Translations under genes and position numbers: made by a program
Shown here: positions 52,005-61,156 of the stretch, piece after piece
How the letters are laid out: each line of letters starts with the position of its first letter
How positions within the stretch are numbered: position 1 is the first letter of the stretch
The notes under the pieces: model-generated
What the model saw: only the letters and a program-made list of their open reading frames with translations
The model's database searches: none
Told to the model about the DNA's origin: nothing
From: an uncultured SAR116 cluster alpha proteobacterium
GTDB taxonomy: Bacteria; Pseudomonadota; Alphaproteobacteria; Puniceispirillales; Marisalimonadaceae
Direction of reading: 5' to 3'
Assembly (NCBI GenBank): GCA_902618025.1
Contig: CACMYY010000005.1
Span: 1 to 64,000, forward strand
DNA: 64,000 bases

Positions 52005-53720
52005 ATTAATGAACAAAACAATTATAGAGTTTTAGCTCGTAAATATAGACCAAATGATTTCAGTGAATTAATTGGACAAGACACACTAGTCAAAACTTTT
52101 AATAACGCTCTTAACAAAGGCAGATTAGCTCACGCATTTCTCTTAACTGGTATAAGAGGTGTTGGGAAAACTACTACAGCAAGAATAATAGCTAAAGCTT
52201 TAAATTGTATTGGTGATGGCAGTAAAAAAGATCCCTCTTTTGAAATTTGTAATAATTGCTCACCGTGCAAATCCATAAATAATGGAAATTTTCTTGATGT
52301 CATTGAGGTTGACGCCGCTAGTAGAACTGGAGTTGATGGCATAAGAGAAATAATTGACTCTGTTATATATTCACCAAATAATGCAAGATACAAGGTTTAC
52401 ATTATAGATGAAGTTCATATGTTGTCTAACGCAGCATTTAATGCTCTTTTAAAAACCCTAGAAGAACCCCCACAAAATGTTAAGTTCATTTTTGCAACAA
52501 CTGAAATAAAAAAAATACCAGCAACAATAGTTTCAAGATGTCAAAAATTTGATCTTCAAAGAGTTGATTTAAAAACATTATCAAATCATTTAAAAAACAT
52601 TTGTCAAAATGAAAGCATTTCTTATGAGAATGATTCTATCTCACATATTTGTAAAGCAAGTGAAGGATCTGTAAGAGATGCTTTATCGTTACTAGATCAA
52701 GCAGCATCTCTGTGTGGCGACGATATTAAGGAACAAACAGTCTTAAATATGCTTGGATTAAATGGTTATGAAAAAAACATTGAATTGTTTGAACTATGTT
52801 TATCAAATCAATGTAGCGAAGCTTTAAAAGTTTATGATGATATTTTACAAAATGGTGTACAACCACTTCAAATCATCTCAAATCTTTTGGAAATAAGTCA
52901 TTTAGCATCAAAAATTAATGTTATAAAATCAGACATTAATATGACTGAGTCGATCCGGAAAAAAATTTCTGAAATTTCTACAAATGGGTTACCTAAACTT
53001 GTTAGATTATGGCAAATTTTAATTAAAAGTTTTGAAGAATTAAAATATGCTCCTAATGAGGAACAAGCTGGTTCAATGGCAATAATAAAATTATGTTATG
53101 GATCATCACTTCCAGATCCAAGTAAATTTTTAGAAAAAATATCAGAGCAAACAAATACTCAATCAGAGGATAAACAAACTAAAGTTTCTGAGATTACAAA
53201 CTCTAAAGAAAAAACGATTAAAGAAAATACAACCAATTATAAAGAAGAGAAATCAGAAAATGATCAAACTAAAGTTTCTGAGGCATCACATTCTCAAGAT
53301 AAGTTAAACAAGGAAATTATAGTTAATAATGAAGAAAAAACAGAAAATTTCAAAAATCCTGAATCTTTTGAAGATTTGTTAGATTTACTTTTAAAAAACA
53401 GAGAATCTCTGCTCCATGCTCAATTGATCAATAATGTTTATTTAATATCTTTTGAAGAAAGTAGTATAAAGCTAAGGTTAAAATTCAAATCTGATACAGA
53501 AATTCTAAGAAATTTATCTTCCACATTAGAAAAAATAACAAAAAATAAATGGAATGTTACCCATTCTGAGGAAGATGGAGAAAAAACAATAGTTGAAAAA
53601 CAAAATATTAAATTGCATGAGCAGAAAGAACAAATAAAAGCTAATCCTCATTTTGCAGAAGTATTTAAACATTTTCCTCAGGCTGAGATAACTTCAATTG
53701 AAGATAAAAAATCAAATTAA
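52005..53720 (+). CDS. dnaX: DNA polymerase III tau/gamma subunit, ATT start or missing base
   Basis: Clamp-loader subunit of the replisome. The frame reaches upstream well before the first in-frame ATG at 52419. It includes NYRVLARKYRP, Walker A GIRGVGKTT (49-57), zinc cysteines C68, C82, C85 and C88, and the YIIDEVHML Walker B region. No ATG, GTG or TTG lies in frame before the conserved start; ATT 52005 gives 571 residues. An out-of-frame ATG at 52009 would fit if one A were missing from the AAAA run just after it. A linker with a 30-residue tandem repeat precedes the tau C-terminal domain. ybaB does not follow it. Confidence 0.93.
   Translation: MNEQNNYRVLARKYRPNDFSELIGQDTLVKTFNNALNKGRLAHAFLLTGIRGVGKTTTARIIAKALNCIGDGSKKDPSFEICNNCSPCKSINNGNFLDVIEVDAASRTGVDGIREIIDSVIYSPNNARYKVYIIDEVHMLSNAAFNALLKTLEEPPQNVKFIFATTEIKKIPATIVSRCQKFDLQRVDLKTLSNHLKNICQNESISYENDSISHICKASEGSVRDALSLLDQAASLCGDDIKEQTVLNMLGLNGYEKNIELFELCLSNQCSEALKVYDDILQNGVQPLQIISNLLEISHLASKINVIKSDINMTESIRKKISEISTNGLPKLVRLWQILIKSFEELKYAPNEEQAGSMAIIKLCYGSSLPDPSKFLEKISEQTNTQSEDKQTKVSEITNSKEKTIKENTTNYKEEKSENDQTKVSEASHSQDKLNKEIIVNNEEKTENFKNPESFEDLLDLLLKNRESLLHAQLINNVYLISFEESSIKLRLKFKSDTEILRNLSSTLEKITKNKWNVTHSEEDGEKTIVEKQNIKLHEQKEQIKANPHFAEVFKHFPQAEITSIEDKKSN
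53175..53354 (+). repeat. 90-base tandem duplication in the dnaX linker
   Basis: Two consecutive 90-base units (53175-53264 and 53265-53354) each start with CAAACTAAAGTTTCTGAG, encoding QTKVSE, and then diverge in sequence. Both translate to a charged, Lys/Glu/Asn-rich stretch of 30 residues. The location is the flexible linker between the clamp-loader core and the tau C-terminal domain, where length variation is tolerated. Confidence 0.8.
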
Positions 53721-53740
53721 ATTACATTTGGAAAATTAAA

Positions 53741-54334
53741 ATGTCTGAACAATTTTTAGAAAAACTAATAAAAAAAGTTTCAAAACTACCTGGTTTGGGC
53801 CCTAGATCATCCAGAAGGGTTGTTTTACACTTATTAAAAGATAAAGAAAAATTACTATTACCACTTATTGAAGATTTGACCACAGTAGCTAATAACATAA
53901 GAAGTTGTATCGAATGTGGTAATTTAGATGAAAATGAAATCTGTCAAATTTGCAAAGATTCTTCTAGAAATCAAAACTTATTATGCGTAGTTGAAACTGT
54001 TGCAGATTTATGGGCCTTAGAAAGATCAAATGTTTATAATGGGAAATATCATATATTAGGTGGTGTTTTGTCAGCAATAGATGGTGTCAATCCAGAGCAA
54101 CTTAATATTGCTTCTTTAGAAAAAAGATTAGAAAACAAATCTATTACAGAAATAATTATTGCAATCTCAGCCACACTTGACGGACAAACAACCGCACATT
54201 ATTTAGCAGAGATATTGAGTAAATTTAATATTAATATCACAAGATTAGCCCATGGATTACCAGTTGGTGGAGAATTAGATTTTTTGGACGATGGAACAAT
54301 TGCGCAAGCTTTAAAAGCTAGAAACAAATTATAA
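53741..54334 (+). CDS. recR: recombination mediator protein
   Basis: Partner of RecF/RecO in loading RecA at gaps. The 197-residue protein has the N-terminal helix-hairpin-helix (KLPGLGPRSSRRVVLHLL, 15-32). It has a four-cysteine zinc finger C56, C59, C68, C71, and a Toprim domain (LLCVVETVADLWALER ... YHILGGVLSAIDGVNP), with the Walker-like ARLAHGLPVGGELDFLDDGTI region at the C-terminus. It follows dnaX by only 20 bases; the nucleoid protein gene ybaB that usually separates the two is absent. Confidence 0.96.
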   Translation: MSEQFLEKLIKKVSKLPGLGPRSSRRVVLHLLKDKEKLLLPLIEDLTTVANNIRSCIECGNLDENEICQICKDSSRNQNLLCVVETVADLWALERSNVYNGKYHILGGVLSAIDGVNPEQLNIASLEKRLENKSITEIIIAISATLDGQTTAHYLAEILSKFNINITRLAHGLPVGGELDFLDDGTIAQALKARNKL

Positions 54335-54335
54335 T

Positions 54336-55376
54336 TTATTCAGTCAATTTTTTTTTGTCACTTACATCAATAGAAGTTATCACATTGCCTCTATTTTCAA
54401 TTTTTCTATGAGAAATTTTGATTTCATCTAAGTCTTTTCTTGCCAAGTCAAAATGTTTATCGAGTTTTAAGACTCTGTCAGCTAATAAATTTAAATCATT
54501 AGTTAACTTATCTACTTCAATTTGTATTTTTCCTGCTGTTTGACTCATTGTTGCATCTCTTAATATAGCCCTAACAGTATGCAAAAGAAGCATTAAATTA
54601 TCGGGACCTGCCATGTAAACTTTCTTATTTCTACTTTCATTGACTAGTCTTGGAAACCTAATATTAATTTCTGAATAAATTGATTCACTAGGAAGAAACA
54701 TTATGGCTGAGTCTGCTGTTTCACCAGGTGAAATATATTTATCAGCAATATCTTTAATATGCTTTTGAACTGCATTATGAAATGATTTTAAATTATCTTT
54801 TTTTTCTTGTTCATTTGAAGAATTTGCAAATTTTTTATAATCTTCTAGTGGAAATTTTGAATCTATACAAATTGAACCAGGTGGTTGTGGCATTTTTACA
54901 ATGCAGTCAACTCTAGTATTAGATATTAGTGTATATTGAAATTGGTATGCATTCTGAGGAAGTGCATCTTTAACTATATTTTCAAGTTGAACCTCGCCAA
55001 AAGCTCCTCTGAGTTGTTTGTTTGACAAAATATTTTGTAGATCATTTACCTGAGTTGATAAGGAATGGATGTTCTCTTGAGCTCTATCAATAATTGCTAA
55101 TCTCTCATGCATCTCCATAAGAGATTTTTGTGTGTTTTGAGTTTGTTGTGTAAGACTATTACCAATAGAGGTCCCAAAGTTACCCAACCTCTCTTCAATG
55201 CTACTGCTCAATTGAGACACTGCTCCTTTTAATTCAGTGATTTGGTTTAATTCATGATTTAAAGGTGTGTTAAGATTTTTATTTTTATTTTCAAAATATA
55301 ATTTACATATTAAAAAAATTATGATTGAGAGTATAAATAAAGAAATGATAAATATAATTAAATATTTTAAATCCAT
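54336..55376 (-). CDS. rmuC: DNA recombination protein RmuC
   Basis: A 346-residue protein of the RmuC family, linked to suppression of inverted-repeat rearrangements. It has an N-terminal membrane anchor (about 4-25), a coiled-coil (about 45-120), then the nuclease-like domain with KQLRGAFGEVQLENIVKDALP, VDCIVKMPQPPGSICIDSKFPLEDY, and AIMFLPSESIYSEI. The acidic residues of a PD-(D/E)XK-type core are in the IDSKFPLEDY region. It converges on recR with one base between the stop codons. Confidence 0.9.
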   Translation of the reverse strand: MDLKYLIIFIISLFILSIIIFLICKLYFENKNKNLNTPLNHELNQITELKGAVSQLSSSIEERLGNFGTSIGNSLTQQTQNTQKSLMEMHERLAIIDRAQENIHSLSTQVNDLQNILSNKQLRGAFGEVQLENIVKDALPQNAYQFQYTLISNTRVDCIVKMPQPPGSICIDSKFPLEDYKKFANSSNEQEKKDNLKSFHNAVQKHIKDIADKYISPGETADSAIMFLPSESIYSEINIRFPRLVNESRNKKVYMAGPDNLMLLLHTVRAILRDATMSQTAGKIQIEVDKLTNDLNLLADRVLKLDKHFDLARKDLDEIKISHRKIENRGNVITSIDVSDKKKLTE

Positions 55377-55456
55377 TTTGTCTCCATATTAAGATAATTT
55401 AATATTACAAATTGTATTTAATTTAACTAGCATAAAATACATAAGGACTTTGCTAA

Positions 55457-56023
55457 ATGAGCCTAAGAGAAATTATTAAAGTACCTAATCCTTTATTGAA
55501 AGTTACTGCTAAACCTGTAACAGTCATTGATAAAGATATTTTAACCATTCTAGATGACATGATGGAAACTATGTATCATGCAAATGGTATTGGTTTAGCC
55601 GCCACACAAATTGCAATTGATAAGAGATTAATTGTAATGGATTGTGGAAAAACAAAGTATGAAACTCAAAATGATTCTGAAGAAGAGTATAATGAAAAAA
55701 TAAAGGATGAACAATTTGAACCTTTTCCAATTAAAATGATTAACCCAGAAATAATAAGTTTAGGTAAAAATCTTGAAGAAAGAGAAGAGGGTTGCTTGTC
55801 TATACCTGGATACAATGCAAAAATCAAAAGACCATCATCCTTAAAAGTAAAGTATACTGACGAAAATAAAAAAGATAATATCATTGATGCTGAGGGATTG
55901 TTAGCAACTTGCATTCAACATGAAATAGATCATTTAAATGGTATTCTTTTTATTGATCATCTATCAAAATTAAAAAGAGAAATAATTCTTAAAAAAGCTA
56001 TCAAAGAATACTCTAAAAATTAA
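55457..56023 (+). CDS. def: peptide deformylase
   Basis: Removes the formyl group from nascent N-terminal methionine. The 188-residue enzyme shows all three motifs: GIGLAATQ (44-51), EEGCLSIPG (110-118, with the metal-binding cysteine) and QHEIDHLNG (154-162, two histidines and the catalytic glutamate). An acidic insertion (about 69-88) between the first two motifs is longer than in E. coli. It is the first gene of def-fmt-truA. The ATG follows AAGGACTTTGCTA. Confidence 0.95.
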   Translation: MSLREIIKVPNPLLKVTAKPVTVIDKDILTILDDMMETMYHANGIGLAATQIAIDKRLIVMDCGKTKYETQNDSEEEYNEKIKDEQFEPFPIKMINPEIISLGKNLEEREEGCLSIPGYNAKIKRPSSLKVKYTDENKKDNIIDAEGLLATCIQHEIDHLNGILFIDHLSKLKREIILKKAIKEYSKN

Positions 56024-56046
56024 AACGTTACGAAAACGAGGGTTAG

Positions 56047-56979
56047 TTGAATATAATATTTATGGGAACTCCTGATTTTGCTGTACCCAGCCTAAAGTTT
56101 ATGGAGAAAAATTATAATATAGTTGCTGTTTATTCACAACCTGCTCGCCCTAGTGGAAGAGGTATGAAAACAAAACTTTCTCCAGTTGAAAAAAATGCAA
56201 AAGAATTAAATTTAAAAACAATTACTCCTTCAACTTTAAAACAGGAAGATGTGTTTCTCCAATTTAAAAACCTTAAGCCGGATTTAGTTGTAGTCGTTGC
56301 ATATGGTTTGCTTCTACCTGAAAGGTTCTTATTAACACCCAAATTTGGTTGCATTAACGGTCATGCTAGCCTTTTACCAAGGTGGCGTGGCGCTGCTCCA
56401 ATACAAAGAGCTATAGAAGCAGGTGATCATAAAACTGGTTCATGTATAATGTTAATGGAACAAGGTATGGATACTGGACCAATACTATCTTCAAAATCAA
56501 TAAAAATTCATACTAGTGATACTTCTAAAACTATACATGATAAACTATCCAATTTAACAGCTGAAATGCTTGTGAAAACTATAAAAGAATATATTGATGG
56601 GAAAGTTGTGCCAATCAAACAAAAAGAGGATGGTGTTAAATATGCAGAGAAAATTGTTAAAGATGAGGCTGTTATAAACTGGAGTTTGCCCTCTATTAAT
56701 ATTTTTAATAAAGTAAGAGCTTTTAATCCCTTTCCAAGTACTTATACATATTTATCTGGTGTTAAAATTAAAATTGTTGAAACCAAACTTTGTAAAGATA
56801 GTAATCAATTTGAACCAGGTACAATAATTGAATGTAACAAAAAAATAATTGTAGCATGTGGAAATAAATCAGCATTAGAGATTAAATATCTACAAAAATC
56901 TGGAAAAAATATCATGTCTGTCAAAGATTTTCTCAATGGAACTAAAATAAGTATTGGTGAAAAATTTGGAAATAAATAA
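56047..56979 (+). CDS. fmt: methionyl-tRNA formyltransferase
   Basis: Formylates initiator Met-tRNA using 10-formyltetrahydrofolate. The 310-residue protein begins IIFMGTPDFAVPSL. It carries the catalytic region NGHASLLPRWRGAAPIQRAIEAGD with the asparagine-histidine pair, and has the full C-terminal tRNA-binding domain starting near 205 (VINWS). It starts at TTG 56047, where GAGGGTTAG is upstream and no ATG is available before the MGTPDF core. It is the middle gene of def-fmt-truA. Confidence 0.95.
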   Translation: MNIIFMGTPDFAVPSLKFMEKNYNIVAVYSQPARPSGRGMKTKLSPVEKNAKELNLKTITPSTLKQEDVFLQFKNLKPDLVVVVAYGLLLPERFLLTPKFGCINGHASLLPRWRGAAPIQRAIEAGDHKTGSCIMLMEQGMDTGPILSSKSIKIHTSDTSKTIHDKLSNLTAEMLVKTIKEYIDGKVVPIKQKEDGVKYAEKIVKDEAVINWSLPSINIFNKVRAFNPFPSTYTYLSGVKIKIVETKLCKDSNQFEPGTIIECNKKIIVACGNKSALEIKYLQKSGKNIMSVKDFLNGTKISIGEKFGNK

Positions 56980-57790
56980 GACTGTTAAATTTGCTTTACT
57001 AATTGAGTATGATGGAAATAACTTAGTTGGCTGGCAAAAGCAAAACGAAGGCATTTCTGTCCAAGGCAGTTTAGAAGAAGCTGCTAAAAATATTTTTAAT
57101 CAAGAATTTGAAATACAAGGTTCTGGTAGAACTGATGCTGGAGTTCATGCCCTAGGACAAGTGGCTCATATAAATCTTCCAAAAAATCATAAATTAACAA
57201 CTAAACATCCATTTTATATAATCTCTGCTTTCAACTCATATTTAAAGAAATCTAATATTAGAGTAATTTCTGCTAGACAAGTTGAACCAGAGTTTAACGC
57301 CAGGTTCAGTGCAATAAAACGTCATTATAAGTATAGAATTTTATGTCGTGCCGCACCACCTGGTATAGAAAAAGGGAAGGTTTGGCATTCAAGGAAAAAG
57401 TTAAATATTCGATTAATGAAAAAAGGAGTTAAACACATAATTGGAAAGCATGATTTTACAAGTTTTAGAACTATAAATTGTCAAGCCAAATCGCCTATTA
57501 GAACGTTAGACAAAATATCACTTTCATGTGTAGGTGATGAAATTATAATAAATATATCCGCAAAAAGTTTTTTACATAGTCAAGTAAGAATTATTGTAGG
57601 AACAATTTACAAAGTGGGTGACGAAACATTAAAGCCTAATGATATAAAAAAAATTATTGAGGGTAAAGATAGAAATCTTGCAGGGCCAACTTCTCCAGCA
57701 GAAGGTCTATATCTTGAAAAAGTAGAATATCCAAGTGATTTACTTGATGATAATTGGCCAATTATTTATGACAGTAATCATTATAATTAA
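56966..57790 (+). CDS. truA: tRNA pseudouridine(38-40) synthase
   Basis: Pseudouridylates positions 38-40 of many tRNAs. The 274-residue protein has ALLIEYDGNNLVGWQKQ, the catalytic aspartate motif GSGRTDAGVHALGQVAH, the FNARFSAIKRHYKYRI strand, and HSQVRIIVGTIYKVG near the C-terminus. The start is uncertain: TTG 56966 lies six bases after GGTG, while TTG 56954 and GTG 56957 would add up to four residues. In all cases the gene overlaps the end of fmt. Confidence 0.94.
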   Translation: MEINKTVKFALLIEYDGNNLVGWQKQNEGISVQGSLEEAAKNIFNQEFEIQGSGRTDAGVHALGQVAHINLPKNHKLTTKHPFYIISAFNSYLKKSNIRVISARQVEPEFNARFSAIKRHYKYRILCRAAPPGIEKGKVWHSRKKLNIRLMKKGVKHIIGKHDFTSFRTINCQAKSPIRTLDKISLSCVGDEIIINISAKSFLHSQVRIIVGTIYKVGDETLKPNDIKKIIEGKDRNLAGPTSPAEGLYLEKVEYPSDLLDDNWPIIYDSNHYN

Positions 57791-57791
57791 A

Positions 57792-58382
57792 TCAAATTGT
57801 CATTGATAATGAACGTGAAAACATTCCTAAACTTGCTTCAATTATAACTGATAAAAAAATCATACCCGTAGCTCCCCAACCAGTCAAACCAACCTCTTCT
57901 TTTCCAATACGCCATAAAGAAAAAGTAACCCAAATTACTAACATAATACCAAAAAATACAAAAATTGATGGAGGTAAGATCAAACCTAATACAGCAAAAC
58001 TTAACATTAAAATGGCCTGAAAAGACTGTATCCAATTAAATGGTATAATAAATTTAAAAAACTTATCACCCTTCCCAATTTTTTCAAAAATTGTGTTGAC
58101 TAAGATTGAGAATAAACAAATGTCTATAATTGTTATTAGAAGTAATCTAGGTAATATCCCACTTTGAATATCACCATCAATATTCGCTTTAATTCCATAT
58201 GAAGCTAAAGTTGAGACAATTGCATTCACAAAAAAAACTATCCAACAACTATCCCAAAAACCATTTAAATTTAAGTTGAATAATTGAGAAGAATTATCTT
58301 TTTTCGACATGAATTGAAAAGCAGATAAAAACCCATCTTTTATTACAAAAGGATTTGGAGGAAATTTAATCATTTTTTTCAA
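57792..58382 (-). CDS. alphaproteobacterial membrane protein of unknown function
   Basis: A 196-residue protein with five hydrophobic segments (about 44-62, 75-95, 107-130, 133-152 and 170-190), and a short basic N-terminus beginning MKKMIKFPPNPFVIKDGF. The organisation resembles Yip1-like proteins, but no motif confirms it. Its start overlaps the end of dapE by 17 bases, so the two are translationally coupled, and it converges on truA (one base between stops). The function is not known. Confidence 0.65.
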   Translation of the reverse strand: MKKMIKFPPNPFVIKDGFLSAFQFMSKKDNSSQLFNLNLNGFWDSCWIVFFVNAIVSTLASYGIKANIDGDIQSGILPRLLLITIIDICLFSILVNTIFEKIGKGDKFFKFIIPFNWIQSFQAILMLSFAVLGLILPPSIFVFFGIMLVIWVTFSLWRIGKEEVGLTGWGATGMIFLSVIIEASLGMFSRSLSMTI

Positions 58383-59532
58383 CTCTGAAATAATTATGTA
58401 GGAATTTATTATAAATACTTGTTAGCTTAATAATATCATCAATTTCAACATTTTCATCTATCTTATGCATTGTTTTACCTACCAAACCAAACTCTATTAC
58501 AGGACATAGTTTAGTTATGAACCTTGCATCTGAAGTGCCGCCTGTAGTAGATTGTGTGGTATTAACATTTACAACATTTGTGATTGCATTTTGAAGAGTT
58601 GATTTTAGTTCTTCATCACTTGTAAGGAAAGGTTCAGCATTACAAAAATATTCAAACTCATAGTTTTTAGTAATAGCATCAAACTGGTTTTTTAGCATAG
58701 ATTTTAGCGAAGAAACTGAATGTAAAGTATTAAATCTAATATTAAATTTTGCCTTTACCTCCCCAGGAATAACATTACTTGCATCATTATTCACATCAAT
58801 TGAGGTAATCATTACTGAACTAGGCTGGAATTCATTAGTTCCTTTATCTAAATATATTTTTGCAAAAGGCTCTAGCATTTTTAAAAGTGAATTTATTGGG
58901 TTTTCTGCTAAATCAGGATAACCAACATGACCCTGAATACCTTTAACAATCAAAGAGCCAGTAAAACTTCCTCTTCTACCAATTTTAATTGTATCTCCCA
59001 TTTCATTTACATTAGTTGGTTCCCCAACAATACAACCAGAAATTTTTTCTGACTTGTTTAACAGCCATTCAACTACCTTTTTTGAACCGTTTATTGCCTT
59101 TCCTTCTTCATCACTTGTAATTAAAAAGGAGATACTACCATAATCTTTTAGATTTTTGTTTGTTTCCATAAACTGTGAAACAGCCGCTATAAAGGCCGCT
59201 ATCCCAGATTTCATGTCTGCAGCACCTCTTCCCCATATTTTTCCTTTTTTAATTTCCCCACCAAAAGGATCTATGGACCAACTTTGTTCATCTCCAGTAG
59301 GAACAACATCCACATGACCTGCAAAGCAAATATTTGGTTCTAAGGAACCAAATCTTGCATATAAGTTTTCAACCTTTTCGTTACCCTGTCCAAAGTCGAT
59401 TTTTGTGCAAGAAAATCCCATAGGTTCTAAATATGAAACAATCAAATCTATAGAACCTGCAGATGTTGGAGTTATACTTCTACACTTAATTAAAGCTGAA
59501 GTTAATTCTACTGGGTTTATAACATTAGACAT
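58366..59532 (-). CDS. dapE: succinyl-diaminopimelate desuccinylase
   Basis: Hydrolyses N-succinyl-LL-diaminopimelate in lysine and peptidoglycan precursor synthesis. The 388-residue M20 enzyme has metal-binding CFAGHVDVVP, the GRGAADMKSGIAAF motif, the catalytic TSDEEGKAINGSK region, and GEPTNVNEMGDTIKIGRRGS, plus a dimerisation domain in the middle. The C-terminal histidine ligand is in the LVGKTMHKIDENV segment. It follows dapD in the same direction and is coupled to the downstream membrane-protein gene. Confidence 0.95.
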   Translation of the reverse strand: MSNVINPVELTSALIKCRSITPTSAGSIDLIVSYLEPMGFSCTKIDFGQGNEKVENLYARFGSLEPNICFAGHVDVVPTGDEQSWSIDPFGGEIKKGKIWGRGAADMKSGIAAFIAAVSQFMETNKNLKDYGSISFLITSDEEGKAINGSKKVVEWLLNKSEKISGCIVGEPTNVNEMGDTIKIGRRGSFTGSLIVKGIQGHVGYPDLAENPINSLLKMLEPFAKIYLDKGTNEFQPSSVMITSIDVNNDASNVIPGEVKAKFNIRFNTLHSVSSLKSMLKNQFDAITKNYEFEYFCNAEPFLTSDEELKSTLQNAITNVVNVNTTQSTTGGTSDARFITKLCPVIEFGLVGKTMHKIDENVEIDDIIKLTSIYNKFLHNYFRVEKND

Positions 59533-59544
59533 AAAAGACCTTAA

Positions 59545-60405
59545 CTAATCTCTTAAAAGTTCATTTACAGATGTCTTTGAACGCGTCTGAGCATCAACTT
59601 TTTTTACAATTACGGCACAATATAAGCTTGGTCCTTGGGAGCCATCAGGTAACAATTTACCAGGAATAGATCCAGGTACTACGACGGAATATGCAGGCAC
59701 CCTACCAATATAAATTTCTCCAGTTTTTCTATCAATAATTTTTGTAGATGCACCAATAAACACTCCCATAGATAAAACCGCTCCTGTTTCGATAACAACA
59801 CCTTCAGCTACTTCAGATCTCGCTCCAATAAAACAATTATCTTCAATGATAACTGGTCCTGCTTGAACAGGTTCTAAAACGCCCCCAATACCTGCACCGC
59901 CTGAAATATGAACATTTTTACCAATTTGTGCGCATGATCCAACAGTTGCCCACGTATCAATCATACTTCCACTATCAACATAAGCACCAATATTTACAAA
60001 TGATGGCATTAATACAACACTAGGTGCAATATAAGCAGAATGTCTTACCACACTTCCAGGAACTGCTCTAAAACCAGCTTTTTTAAATTCTTCTTTATTC
60101 CATCCTGAAAACTTAGAGGGAATTTTGTCCCACCAATTAGCTGGTCCAGTGTTTTGACTTTTTGGTCCTCCGGAAATTACATCCATATCATTTATCTTAA
60201 AAGATAATAAAACAGCTTTTTTAAGCCATTGATTTACTTGCCATTTACTATTTCCCAACGGCTCAGCTACTCTTAATTTACCTTTATCTAGGTAATCTAA
60301 AGCAGTTTCAATAGAGTCTCTGATTTCACCAGTAGTATTTGGATTAATATCTTCATTATTATCGAAAACTCTTTCTATAACTGACTTCATATTCTCTATA
60401 TCCAT
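59545..60405 (-). CDS. dapD: tetrahydrodipicolinate N-succinyltransferase
   Basis: Succinylates tetrahydrodipicolinate, the step before DapE in the succinylase branch of lysine synthesis. The 286-residue trimeric enzyme has a left-handed beta-helix of hexapeptide repeats (about 100-225). Marker segments are [40 protein letters not shown] and [15 protein letters not shown]. The N-terminal helical domain and a C-terminal segment ending in [10 protein letters not shown] complete the family length. It precedes dapE by 12 bases. Confidence 0.96.
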   Translation of the reverse strand: MDIENMKSVIERVFDNNEDINPNTTGEIRDSIETALDYLDKGKLRVAEPLGNSKWQVNQWLKKAVLLSFKINDMDVISGGPKSQNTGPANWWDKIPSKFSGWNKEEFKKAGFRAVPGSVVRHSAYIAPSVVLMPSFVNIGAYVDSGSMIDTWATVGSCAQIGKNVHISGGAGIGGVLEPVQAGPVIIEDNCFIGARSEVAEGVVIETGAVLSMGVFIGASTKIIDRKTGEIYIGRVPAYSVVVPGSIPGKLLPDGSQGPSLYCAVIVKKVDAQTRSKTSVNELLRD

Positions 60406-60434
60406 GACGATCCCTTCAATTAAATTAAAACAAA

Positions 60435-61145
60435 TTACCTTTTTTCAAAATTTAACATACTACTTAAAATAGATTTTATGTCTGATCCAGTGAAATTAAT
60501 ATATTCTCTAAAAATATCAGCTTCTTTTCTGTTAAAATCATTTTCAATCCATGCAGTACTGATTCCTAATTCACTAGCTGGCTTTAAGTTTTTAGGTGTA
60601 TCTTCGAAAAAAATACTTTTAGAAATATTAATATCATTAAGACCAAGTTTTTTTTTCATCATAAGATAAGAGTTAAGATCTGGTTTGGCTATATAATTTG
60701 CATCTTTAATGTCAAAAATAATCTCAAATTCTTCAAATATTCCCATTGATTTTAATATATTTTTTGCATGTTTAAATGTTGCATTAGTGTAAATTGATTT
60801 CTTGCCTTTAATTTTACCTAGTAATGTTTTAAGTGTAATATCTTCATCTAATTCACTAAAATCTACATCATGTACAAATTCAAGAAATGGCTCTGGGTCA
60901 ATTTTTTTTTCAATCATTAACCCTCTTAAGGTTAGACCATATTTTTTATACATATTTCTTTGTAGAGTAAGAGCGTCAACCTCATTTAAGTTAAAAAATT
61001 CTTTAATATATTTAGTCATTCTTGAGGAGACACGTTTAAACAAACCTAAATTAAAATCATAAATTGTGTTATCTAAATCAAAAATCCAATGATCATATTT
61101 GTCATTAAAATCTTTAGTATCAATATTATTCAAAAATGATTTCAT
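60435..61145 (-). CDS. HAD-family pyrimidine 5'-nucleotidase-like
   Basis: A 236-residue HAD phosphatase of the Sdt1/pyrimidine 5'-nucleotidase group. The nucleophile motif is [10 protein letters not shown] with D23 and D25. A helical cap includes [26 protein letters not shown] carries the motif II threonine, and the [13 protein letters not shown] motif ends the core. Members dephosphorylate UMP/CMP or related nucleotides. It is encoded between argB and dapD, a recurring alphaproteobacterial order. The substrate is inferred from the family. Confidence 0.88.
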   Translation of the reverse strand: MKSFLNNIDTKDFNDKYDHWIFDLDNTIYDFNLGLFKRVSSRMTKYIKEFFNLNEVDALTLQRNMYKKYGLTLRGLMIEKKIDPEPFLEFVHDVDFSELDEDITLKTLLGKIKGKKSIYTNATFKHAKNILKSMGIFEEFEIIFDIKDANYIAKPDLNSYLMMKKKLGLNDINISKSIFFEDTPKNLKPASELGISTAWIENDFNRKEADIFREYINFTGSDIKSILSSMLNFEKR

Positions 61146-61156
61146 AAAAATTTAAA

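Noticed and set aside
52768-52785. A-rich run in dnaX as a programmed frameshift site producing the short gamma form
   Set aside because: The AAAAAAAC run lies at about codon 256, inside the clamp-loader core; a shift there would truncate domain III, unlike the known gamma products. No similar site occurs at the expected position.
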